Assembly (NCBI RefSeq): GCF_000730165.1 | Contig: NZ_CP022112.1 | Location: 1,218,001 to 1,282,000, forward strand | DNA: 64,000 bases | Origin: Nitrospirillum viridazoti CBAmc | GTDB lineage: Bacteria > Pseudomonadota > Alphaproteobacteria > Azospirillales > Azospirillaceae | Direction of reading: 5' to 3' | Part shown: in pieces, positions 37,799-48,600 of the stretch | Numbering within the stretch: the first letter of the stretch is position 1 | How the letters are laid out: each line of letters begins with the position of its first letter | Position numbers and translations under genes: made by a program | Notes under the pieces: model-generated | Told to the model about the DNA's origin: nothing | Databases searched by the model: none | The model's input: only the letters and a program-made list of their open reading frames with translations

Positions 37799-39640
37799 TT
37801 AAGGCTTGGCCGTAGCGGTGACGGATGCCTTGCGGCCTGCTCTGGCCGGCTTCGGCCCAGGGCTAGCCTCGGGTGGAGGGGCGTCGGAGGCTGGCGCGGG
37901 GACGGTCATCCCGTATTGCGCATGTTCCTCCTTCAAGGCGGCGATGGCGCTCAACCAGTCGCCCAGGGCGGGCTGGCGATGCACGCGGTGGTTGGGATAC
38001 CAGGGCGATGTCGTGTCGCCGATGCCCCAGCGCCAGTCGACGGAGTGCGCGAGCAGCAGCGAGACCGGTTTGCCCATGGATCCGGCAAGATGCGCCACCC
38101 CGGTGTCCACCGCCACCACATGATCCAGGTTGGCGATGACGGCCGCCGTGTCGATGAAGTCCTGAAGCTTGGGGCTCAGATCGTGCAACCGACCCTTGAA
38201 GGCCAGGGACTCTCCCGCCCGCGGCCCGACCTGCAACGAGAACCAGTCGGCATCGGGAATGGCGTCGAGAACCGCCCCCAGATGCGCCAGCGGCAAAGAG
38301 CGGCGGGCGTCCTCGGAATGCTGGGGACGGCCAGCCCAGACGACGCCGACGCGGCGCCGGCCGTTGGGCGGCGGCAGCAAGGTCCGGCCGCGGGCCACCT
38401 GTTCCTCCGGCAGGGTCAGCCAGCCGGGCAACAGCGGCAGGTCCGCGACGCGGAGCGACAGCATGTGCGGCAGGCTTAACAGCGGCACGTGATAATCAAA
38501 CGATTCCTGGACGCTGAACATGTGCGGGTTGTCGGGGCGGGGAACCACACGGATGCCGTCTTTGGCCAGGGCGGTACTCAGGACCCCGGTCAGCGGAGAC
38601 GACACTTCCAACACCAGATCCGCGAGGCCATGGCGATCCCTCAGGATATGGGCCAGCGGGGTGAACTGGAGAATGTCGCCGAAGCCCTGTTCCCCCCAAA
38701 CGTAGATGCGTTTGCCCGCTAGGTTCTCGCCCCGCCATTGCGGTGCCGCCAGGATACGACGGGGTTCGGGAAACTGGTCCCATACCCAGCGCCATTCGTA
38801 GTCCGCCCAGCCCGTGGCGAAGTCGCCGCGCGCCAGGCATGCCAAGGAGTGGTTCCAGCGGGCCAGCGCGTTGCCGGGCGCCAGCTTCAGCGCCATATCC
38901 AACGCCATCACGGTGGCGTCGATGAAGCCGGCGGTGCGCAGGGCCTTGTCCAGGGTCTGAAGGACTTCCTCCAGCCGTTCCAGCCGTCCGTCGGGCATCC
39001 CTTCCGGCAGGGTGGCCAGCGCCGCCGTCAGTTCCGGCAGACGGTCGCTGATTTCGTCGACCAGCTGCCTGCCCAGATCGCGCGCCTCGGGCAGCACCCG
39101 GCCAAAGAGGATGACGCCCACGATCAGCGGCACGACCGCTTCACGCGATTGCCCCATCCAGGCCAATCCCGTACCCATGTTGACCCAGGCGGAATAGTTC
39201 AAGGGCGATAACGCCAGGATGCGACGGTAGAGAGGCATCGCATCCGCATGCTGGCCACGGGTCTGCAGCATGACCGCCAGGTTCAGCATGGCGGCAGCGG
39301 CGCGCGGCAGGTCGCCCATGCGCTCGAACACGGTGCCCAGCGAGCAGTAGTAAAGGGGCTCACCGGGTTCGATCTTCAAGGCGTGTTCGAACAGGCCGGC
39401 GGCTCTCAAATTGTCTCCCTCATAGGCGGCCATGACGCCCAGCTGGTGCAAACTGGGCGCCGTCACCTCCGGGCGCTCGGTCAACTGCAGGAAGACCTGG
39501 CGCGCCTCGGCCGTCCTTCCGGCGGCCTGCAGTTGCAACCCCTGCGCGAATACGGGAACGCGACGTCCCAATTCCATCAGCATGTCGCCGCTGCGTTCGA
39601 CCACCGGGATGGAAAAGTCGCCGCTATTGTTTCCGCTCAT
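37799..39640 (-). CDS. TPR-containing glycosyltransferase accompanying the giant adhesin
   Basis: A 613-residue soluble protein. About residues 30-180 are TPR-like repeats (ARQVFLQLTERPEVTAPSLHQLGVMAAYEGDNLRAAGLFEHALKIEPGEPLYYCSLG). From about 290 there is a GT-B type glycosyltransferase domain related to families 9/41: KRIYVWGEQGFGDILQFTPLA, RRVGVVWAGRPQHSEDARRSLPLAHL and ANLDHVVAVDTGVAHLAGSMGKPVSLLL. The C-terminus is Pro/Ala/Lys-rich. Its ATG lies inside the last codons of the adhesin gene (17-bp overlap), which couples their translation. By analogy with HMW1C acting on HMW1A, it may glycosylate the Ser/Thr-rich adhesin in the cytoplasm before secretion; this is an inference. Confidence 0.85.
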   Translation of the reverse strand: MSGNNSGDFSIPVVERSGDMLMELGRRVPVFAQGLQLQAAGRTAEARQVFLQLTERPEVTAPSLHQLGVMAAYEGDNLRAAGLFEHALKIEPGEPLYYCSLGTVFERMGDLPRAAAAMLNLAVMLQTRGQHADAMPLYRRILALSPLNYSAWVNMGTGLAWMGQSREAVVPLIVGVILFGRVLPEARDLGRQLVDEISDRLPELTAALATLPEGMPDGRLERLEEVLQTLDKALRTAGFIDATVMALDMALKLAPGNALARWNHSLACLARGDFATGWADYEWRWVWDQFPEPRRILAAPQWRGENLAGKRIYVWGEQGFGDILQFTPLAHILRDRHGLADLVLEVSSPLTGVLSTALAKDGIRVVPRPDNPHMFSVQESFDYHVPLLSLPHMLSLRVADLPLLPGWLTLPEEQVARGRTLLPPPNGRRRVGVVWAGRPQHSEDARRSLPLAHLGAVLDAIPDADWFSLQVGPRAGESLAFKGRLHDLSPKLQDFIDTAAVIANLDHVVAVDTGVAHLAGSMGKPVSLLLAHSVDWRWGIGDTTSPWYPNHRVHRQPALGDWLSAIAALKEEHAQYGMTVPAPASDAPPPEASPGPKPARAGRKASVTATAKP

Positions 39641-42600
39641 CCTGCTTCGTGCCTTGAATGGGGGCTGAGGTCATTTGTAGCTGATTATAGACGCCGCCTT
39701 CGCTACCGGCGGAAGAAACCGCGTATGTCTGCGCGGAGGATACTTGACCGCCACCGCTCTCGCCGCCACGGGAGGAACTGCCTTGCGAGGCGGTGCTGCT
39801 CGAAGATGCGCCACTGTCGCTGGACGACGTCCCGCCGGATGCGCCGGACGAGGTTCCGCCGGATGTGCCCGAGGATGCGGCCGCGCTCGGCGCCGTTGCA
39901 TCGCCGCCGGCCGCCGGCGTCGATGCCGCAGTGCCGGCGGTGGCGATGGCTGCTGTCGCCCCGGTCGAGCCCGTGCCGCTGGCGGTGACCGGCGCGCTGA
40001 CGCTTCCCACGCCCCCACCGAGACTGGCGGTGATGGCGGGGGCGGCCAGGCTTGCGGTCGGCAGCAAAGCCGCCACGACTTGGCGCTGCAAGGTGCTTGT
40101 GGTCAGTGCCGCAGACGCACCGATGCTCAGCGACCCAGTCTGGTACAGAATCGTGTAATTGCCGAGGCCAGTACCGATGGCGCCCGAGGCGGTGATGCCA
40201 TAGCTGCCGGGCGCCGCCGAAGCCACGGCGCCGGGACTGTTCAACGTCACCTGGGTGACGCTGTCACCGTTCATCAATCCCGTCACGCCGTAACCCGCCA
40301 GGATCAGCTCGAGACCAGCCGTCTTGGTTTCATCGCTGGCCGTAATGGTCAGGCTGGCGGGGTTCACCGTCAGCGTGCCGGCGGCGTAGCTCACCGAGTA
40401 GTTGCTCAGCCCCGTGCCCGTCGCACCGCTGGCGTTGATGCTGTAGCTGCCCACCGACGCCGCCGTGCCACTGCCGCTGCTGGCCAGGGTGACAGCGCTG
40501 ATGCTGTCGCCGTTGACCAGGCCAGAACTGCTGTACCCCGTCAGGCTGGCGCTGGCGCCGTAGGTCTTGGTCGCACCGCTGGCCGTGATCGTCAGCGCCG
40601 CAGGGTTCACCGTCAGCGTGCCGTCGGCGTAGCTCACCGAGTAATTGCTCAGACCCGTGCCCGTGGCACCGCTGGCCACGACGCTGTAGCTGCCCACCGA
40701 CGCCGCCGTGCCAGAACCACTGGACGCGAGCGTCACGGCGCTAATGCTGTCGCCGTTCACCAGCCCGCTGCTGCTGTACCCCGTCAGGCTGGCGCTGCTG
40801 CCATAGGTCTTGGTGGCCCCGCTGGCCGTGATCGTCAGCGCCGCAGGGTTCACCGTCAGCGTGCCGTCGGCGTAGCTCACCGAGTAATTGCTCAGACCCG
40901 TGCCCGTGGCACCGCTGGCCACGACGCTGTAGCTGCCCACCGACGCCGCCGTGCCAGAACCACTGGACGCGAGCGTCACGGCGCTAATGCTGTCGCCGTT
41001 CACCAGCCCGCTGCTGCTGTACCCCGTCAGGCTGGCGCTGCTGCCATAGGTCTTGGTGGCCCCGCTGGCCGTGATCGTCAGCGCCGCCGGGTTCACCGTC
41101 AGCGTGCCATCGGCGTAGCTCACCGAGTAATTGCTCAGGCCCGTGCCCATGGCGCCGGAAGCCACAACGCTGTAGCTGCCCACCGAGGCGGCCGTGCCGC
41201 TGCCGCTGCTGGCCAAGGTGACGGCGCTGATGCTGTCGCCGTTCACCAGGCCGCTGCTGCTGTACCCCGTCAGGCTGGCGCTGGCGCCGTAGGTCTTGCT
41301 CGCCCCGCTGGCCGTGATCGTCAGCGCTGCCGGATTCACCGTCAGCGTGCCATCGGCGTAGCTCACCGAGTAATTGCTGAGCCCCGTGCCCGTCGCACCG
41401 CTGGCCACAACGCTGTAGCTGCCCACCGACGCCGCCGTGCCGGAACCACTGGACGCCAAGGTCACCGCACTGATGCTGTCGCCATTGACCAGGCCGCTGC
41501 TGCTGTACCCCGTCAGGCTGGCGCTGATGCCGTAGGTCTTGGTCGCCCCGCTGGCCGTGATCGTCAGCGACGCTGGGGTCACCGTCAGCGTACCGTCGGC
41601 ATAGCTCACCGAGTAGTTGCTGAGCCCCATGCCTGTGGCGCCCGAGGCCACAACGCTATAGCTGCCCACCGAGGCGGCCGTGCCGCTGCCCGTGCTGGCC
41701 AGCGTCACCGCACTGATGCTGTCGCCATTGACCAGGCCGCTGCTGCTGTACCCCGTCAGGCTGGCGCTGGTGCCGTAGGTCTTGCTCGCCCCGCTGGCCG
41801 TGATCGTCAGCGCCGCCGGATTCACCGTCAGCGTGCCGTCAGCGTAGCTCACCGAGTAATTGCTGAGCCCTGTGCCCGTAGCACCGGAAGCCACAACGCT
41901 GTAGCTGCCCACCGACGCCGCCGTACCGCTGCCGCTGCTGGCCAGCGTCACGGCCGCAATGCTGTCGCCGTTCACCAGGCCGCTGCTGCTGTAGCCCGTC
42001 AGGCTGGCGCTGGCACCATAGGTCTTGGTCGCACCGCTGGCCGTGATCGTCAGCGCCGCCGGGGTCACCGTCAGCGTGCCGTCGGTGTAGCTCACCGAGT
42101 AATTGCTCAGCCCCGTACCCGTGGCACCGCTGGCGCTGATGCTATAGCTGCCCACCGACGCCGCCGTGCCGCTGCCCGTGCTGGCCAAGGTGACGGCGCT
42201 GATGCTGTCGCCGTTCACCAGGCCGCTGCTGCTGTAGCCCGTCAGGCTGGCGCTGGCGCCGTAGGTCTTGGTCGCCCCACTGGCCGTGATCGTCAGTGCC
42301 GCCGGGTTTACCGTCAGCGTGCCATCGGTGTAGCTCACCGAGTAATTGCTCAGCCCTGTGCCCGTAGCACCAGAGGCCACGACGCTGTAGCTGCCCACCG
42401 ACGCCGCCGTGCCGCTGCCGCTGCTGGCCAGCGTTACGGCGCTGATGCTGTCGCCGTTCACCAGGCCGCTGCTGCTGTACCCCGTCAGGCTGGCGCTGGC
42501 CCCGTAGGTCTTGCTCGCCCCGCTGGCCGTGATCGTCAGCGCCGCCGGGGTCACCGTCAGCGTACCGTCGGCGTAGCTCACCGAGTAGTTGCTCAGCCCC

Positions 42601-45600
42601 GTGCCTGTGGCACCGCTGGCGTTGATGCTGTAGCTGCCCACCGACGCCGCCGTGCCGCTGCCGCTGCTGGCCAGCGTTACGGCGCTGATGCTGTCGCCAT
42701 TCACCAGGCCGCTGCTGCTGTAGCCCGTCAGGCTGGCGCTGGTGCCGTAGGTCTTGCTCGCCCCGCTGGCCGTGATCGTCAGTGCTGCCGGATTCACCGT
42801 CAGCGTGCCGTCGGCGTAGCTCACCGAATAATTGCTCAGCCCCGTGCCCGTCGCACCACTGGCCACAACGCTGTAGCTGCCCACCGACGCCGCCGTACCG
42901 CTGCCGCTGCTGGCCAGCGTCACGGCCGCAATGCTGTCGCCGTTCACCAGGCCGCTGCTGCTGTAGCCCGTCAGGCTGGCGCTGGCCCCGTAGGTCTTGG
43001 TCGCCCCGCTGGCCGTGATCGTCAGCGCTGCCGGGTTCACCGTCAGCGTGCCATCGGCGTAGCTCACCGAGTAATTGCTCAGCCCCGTACCCGTCGCACC
43101 GCTGGCGGTGATGCTATAGCTGCCCACCGACGCCGCCGTACCGCTGCCGCTGCTGGCCAGCGTCACGGCCGCAATGCTGTCGCCGTTCACCAGGCCGCTG
43201 CTGCTGTAGCCCGTCAGGCTGGCGCTGGCACCATAGGTCTTGGTCGCACCGCTGGCCGTGATCGTCAGCGCCGCCGGGGTCACCGTCAGCGTGCCGTCGG
43301 CGTAGCTCACCGAGTAGTTGCTCAGCCCCGTGCCTGTGGCACCGCTGGCGTTGATGCTGTAGCTGCCCACCGACGCCGCCGTGCCGCTGCCCGTGCTGGC
43401 CAGGGTCACGGCGCTGATGCTGTCGCCGTTCACCAGGCCGCTGCTGCTGTACCCCGTCAGGCTGGCGCTGGCGCCGTAGGTCTTGGTCGCCCCGCTGGCC
43501 GTGATGGTCAGCGCCGCCTGGGTCACCGTCAGCGTACCGTCGGCATAGCTCACCGAGTAGTTGCTGAGCCCCGTGCCCGTGGCGCCCGAGGCCACAACGC
43601 TGTAGCTGCCCACCGACGCGGCCGTGCCGCTGCCGCTGCTGGCCAGCGTCACGGCGCTGATGCTGTCGCCGTTCACCAGCCCGCTGCTGCTGTAGCCCGT
43701 CAGGCTGGCGCTGCTGCCGTAGGTCTTGGTCGCCCCGCTGGCCGTGATGGTCAGCGCCGCCGGGTTCACCGTCAGCGTGCCGTCGGCGTAGCTCACCGAG
43801 TAGTTACTGAGGCCCGTGCCCGTCGCACCGCTGGCCACAACGCTGTAGCTGCCCACCGACGCGGCGGTGCTGCTGCCGCTGCTGGCCAGCGTCACGGCAC
43901 TAATGCTGTCGCCGTTGACCAGGCCGCTGCTGCTGTACCCCGTCAGGCTGGCGCTGGTGCCATAGGTCTTGGTCGCACCGCTGGCCGTGATGGTCAGCGC
44001 CGCCGGGTTCACCGTCAGCGTGCCGTCGGCATAGCTCACCGAGTAATTGCTGAGCCCCGTGCCCGTGGCGCCGCTGGCCACAACGCTGTAGCTGCCCACC
44101 GACGCCGCCGTGCCGCTGCCCGTGCTGGCCAGCGTCACGGCGCTGATGCTGTCGCCGTTCACCAGGCCGCTGCCGCTGTACCCTGTCAGGCTGGCGCTGG
44201 TCCCATAGGTCTTGGTCGCACCGCTGGCCGTGATGGTCAGCGCCGCGGGGTTCACCGTCAGCGTACCGTCGGTGTAGCTCACCGAGTAGTTGCTCAGCCC
44301 CGTGCCCGTGGCGCCCGAGGCCACAACGCTGTAGCTGCCCACCGACGCCGCCGTGCCGCTGCCCGTGCTGGCCAGGGTCACCGCGCTGATGGTATCGCCG
44401 TTCACCAGGCCGCTGCTGCTGTACCCCGTCAGGCTGGCGCTGGCGCCGTAGGTCTTAGTCGCCCCGCTGGCCGTGATGGTCAGCGCCGCCTGGGTCACCG
44501 TCAGCGTGCCGTCGGCGTAGCTCACCGAGTAATTGCTGAGCCCCGTGCCTGTGGCACTGGAAGCCACAACGCTATAGCTGCCCACCGACGCCGCCGTGCC
44601 GCTGCCCGTGCTGGCCAGGGTCACCGCACTGATGCTGTCGCCGTTCACCAGGCCGCTGCTGCTGTAGCCCGTCAGGCTGGCGCTGGCGCCGTAGGTCTTG
44701 CTCGCCCCACTGGCCGTGATGGTCAGCGCCGCCTGGGTCACCGTCAGCGTGCCGTCGGTGTAGCTCACCGAGTAATTGCTGAGCCCCGTGCCCGTGGCGC
44801 CGCTGGCCACAACGCTGTAGCTGCCCACCGACGCTGCCGTGCCAGAACCACTGGACGCAAGCGTCACGGCACTGATGGTATCGCCATTCACCAGGCCGCT
44901 GCTGCTGTACCCCGTCAGGCTGGCGCTGGTCCCGTAGGTCTTGGTGGCACCGCTGGCCGTGATCGTCAGCGACGCTGGGGTCACCGTCAGCGTGCCGTCG
45001 GCGTAGCTCACCGAGTAGTTGCTCAGACCCGTGCCCGTCGCACCGCTGGCCACAACGCTGTAGCTGCCCACCGACGCGGCGGTGCCACTGCCGCTGCTGG
45101 CCAGCGTCACCGCGCTGATGCTGTCGCCGTTCACCAGGCCGCTGCTGCTGTAGCCCGTCAGGCTGGCGCTGGTGCCATAGGTCTTGCTCGCCCCGCTGGC
45201 CGTGATCGTCAGCGACGCCTGGGTCACCGTCAGCGTGCCGTCGGCGTAGCTCACCGAGTAATTGCTGAGCCCCGTGCCTGTGGCACTGGAAGCCACAACG
45301 CTATAGCTGCCCACCGACGCCGCCGTGCCGCTGCCCGTGCTGGCCAGGGTCACGCCACTGATGCTATCGCCGTTCACCAGCCCGCTGCTGCTGTACCCTG
45401 TCAGGCTGGCGCTGGTGCCGTAGGTCTTGCTCGCCCCGCTGGCCGTGATCGTCAGCGCTGCCGGGTTCACCGTCAGCGTGCCGGCGGCATAGCTCACCGA
45501 GTAATTGCTGAGCCCCGTGCCCGTGGCGCCGCTGGCCACAACGCTGTAGCTGCCCACCGACGCCGCCGTGCCGCTGCCGCTGCTGGCCAGCGTCACGGCG

Positions 45601-48600
45601 CTGATGCTGTCACCATTCACCAGGCCGCTGCTGCTGTACCCCGTCAGGCTGGCGCTGGCGCCGTAGGTCTTGCTCGCCCCGCTGGCCGTGATCGTCAGCG
45701 CCGCTGGATTCACCGTCAGCGTACCGTCGGCATAGCTCACCGAGTAGTTGCTGAGCCCTGTGCCCGTCGCACCGCTGGCGGTGATGCTGTAGCTGCCCAC
45801 CGACGCCGCCGTGCCGGAACCACTGGACGCCAAGGTCACCGCACTGATGCTGTCGCCATTCACCAGGCCGCTGCTGCTGTACCCCGTCAGGCTGGCGCTG
45901 GCGCCGTAGGTCTTGGTCGCCCCGCTGGCCGTGATCGTCAGCGACGCTGGGGTCACCGTCAGCGTACCGTCGGCATAGCTCACCGAGTAGTTGCTGAGCC
46001 CCATGCCTGTGGCGCCCGAGGCCACAACGCTATAGCTGCCCACCGACGCCGCCGTGCCGCTGCCCGTGCTGGCCAAGGTCACCGCGCTGATGCTGTCGCC
46101 ATTCACCAGGCCAGAACTGCTGTAGCCCGTCAGGCTGGCGCTGGTCCCGTAGGTCTTGCTCGCCCCGCTGGCCGTGATCGTCAGCGCCGCCGGGGTCACC
46201 GTCAGCGTGCCGTCGGTGTAGCTCACCGAGTAATTGCTCAGCCCCGTACCCGTGGCACCGCTGGCGCTGATGCTGTAGCTGCCCACCGAGGCGGCCGTGC
46301 CGCTGCCGCTGCTGGCCAGCGTTACGGCGCTGATGCTGTCGCCGTTCACCAGGCCGCTGCTGCTGTAGCCCGTTAGGCTGGCGCTGGTCCCGTAGGTCTT
46401 GCTCGCCCCGCTGGCCGTGATCGTCAGCGCTGCCGGATTCACCGTCAGCGTGCCGTCGGCGTAGCTCACCGAGTAATTGCTGAGCCCCGTGCCCGTGGCG
46501 CCGCTGGCGGTGATGCTATAGCTGCCCACCGAGGCGGCGGTGCCGCTGCCGCTGCTGGCCAGCGTCACCGCACTGATGCTGTCGCCGTTCACCAGGCCGC
46601 TGCTGCTGTACCCCGTCAGGCTGGCGCTGGTGCCGTAGGTCTTGCTCGCCCCGCTGGCCGTGATGGTCAGCGCCGCCTGGGTCACCGTCAGCGTGCCGGC
46701 GGCGTAGCTCACCGAGTAATTGCTGAGCCCCGTGCCCGTGGCACCGCTGGCGCTGATGCTGTAGCTGCCCACCGACGCCGCCGTACCGCTGCCCGTGCTG
46801 GCCAGCGTCACCGCACTGATGCTGTCGCCATTGACCAGGCCGCTGCTGCTGTAGCCCGTCAGGCTGGCACTGGTGCCGTAGGTCTTGGTCGCCCCGCTGG
46901 CCGTGATCGTCAGCGCGGCCGGGTTCACCGTCAGCGTGCCGTCGGCGTAGCTCACCGAGTAATTGCTGAGCCCCGTGCCCGTGGCACCGGAAGCCACAAC
47001 GCTGTAGCTGCCCACCGACGCCGCCGTGCCGCTGCCGGTGCTGGCCAGCGTCACCGCACTGATGCTGTCGCCATTGACCAGGCCGCTGCTGCTGTAGCCC
47101 GTCAGGCTGGCGCTGGTGCCATAGGTCTTGCTCGCCCCGCTGGCCGTGATCGTCAGCGCTGCCGGATTCACCGTCAGCGTGCCGTCAGCGTAGCTCACCG
47201 AGTAATTGCTCAGCCCCGTGCCCGTGGCGCCGCTGGCGTTGATGCTATAGCTGCCCACCGACGCCGCCGTGCCGCTGCCCGTGCTGGCCAGGGTCACCGC
47301 ACTGATGCTGTCGCCATTGACCAGGCCGCTGCTGCTGTAGCCCGTCAGACTGGCACTGGTGCCGTAGGTCTTGGTCGCACCGCTGGCCGTGATCGTCAGC
47401 GCTGCCGGATTCACCGTCAGCGTGCCGTCGGCGTAGCTCACCGAGTAATTGCTGAGCCCCGTGCCCGTGGCACCGCTGGCGGTGATGCTGTAGCTGCCCA
47501 CCGAGGCGGCCGTGCCGCTGCCGCTGCTGGCCAAGGTCACGGCGCTGATGCTGTCGCCATTGACCAGGCCGCTGCTGCTGTAGCCCGTCAGACTGGCACT
47601 GGTGCCGTAGGTCTTGGTCGCACCGCTGGCCGTGATCGTCAGCGCTGCCGGATTCACCGTCAGCGTGCCGTCGGCGTAGCTCACCGAGTAATTGCTGAGC
47701 CCCGTGCCCGTGGCACCGCTGGCGGTGATGCTGTAGCTGCCCACCGAGGCGGCCGTGCCGCTGCCGCTGCTGGCCAAGGTCACGGCGCTGATGCTGTCGC
47801 CATTCACCAGCCCGCTGCTGCTGTAGCCCGTCAGACTGGCGCTGATGCCATAGGTCTTGGTGGCACCGCTGGCCGTGATCGTCAGCGCTGCCGGGGTCAC
47901 CGTCAGCGTGCCGTCGGCGTAGCTCACCGAGTAATTACTGAGCCCCGTGCCTGTGGCGCCCGAGGCCACAACGCTGTAGCTGCCCACCGACGCCGCCGTA
48001 CCGCTGCCCGTGCTGGCCAGCGTCACCGCACTGATGCTGTCGCCGTTCACCAGGCCGCTGCTGCTGTAGCCCGTCAGGCTGGCGCTGGCGCCGTAGGTCT
48101 TGCTCGCCCCGCTGGCCGTGATGGTCAGCGCCGCCGGGGTCACCGTCAGCGTGCCGTCGGCGTAGCTCACCGAGTAATTGCTCAGACCCGTGCCCGTGGC
48201 GCCCGAGGCCACGACGCTGTAGCTCCCGACCGACGCGGCGGTGCCACTGCCGCTGCTGGCCAGCGTCACCGCACTGATGCTGTCGCCATTGACCAGGCCG
48301 CTGCTGCTGTACCCCGTCAGGCTGGCGCTGGCGCCGTAGGTCTTGCTCGCCCCGCTGGCCGTGATCGTCAGCGACGCTGGGGTCACCGTCAGCGTGCCGT
48401 CGGCGTAGCTCACCGAGTAATTACTGAGCCCCGTGCCTGTGGCGCCCGAGGCCACAACGCTGTAGCTGCCCACCGACGCCGCCGTACCGCTGCCCGTGCT
48501 GGCCAGCGTCACCGCACTGATGCTGTCGCCGTTCACCAGGCCGCTGCTGCTGTAGCCCGTCAGGCTGGCGCTGGCGCCGTAGGTCTTGCTCGCCCCACTG

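Noticed and set aside
37578-37802. A 74-codon plus-strand frame in the gap before the module B receptor gene.
   Set aside because: No ribosome-binding site, no recognisable domain and an odd composition; it overlaps the end of the glycosyltransferase gene.
39744-46376. A 2,210-codon open frame on the plus strand, antisense to the adhesin, itself made of 81-residue repeats rich in Arg, Ala and His.
   Set aside because: It is the antisense reading of the 243-bp repeat array. The period is a multiple of three and the DNA is GC-rich, so a stop-free antisense frame is copied along with each unit. It has no independent start region or protein-like composition.
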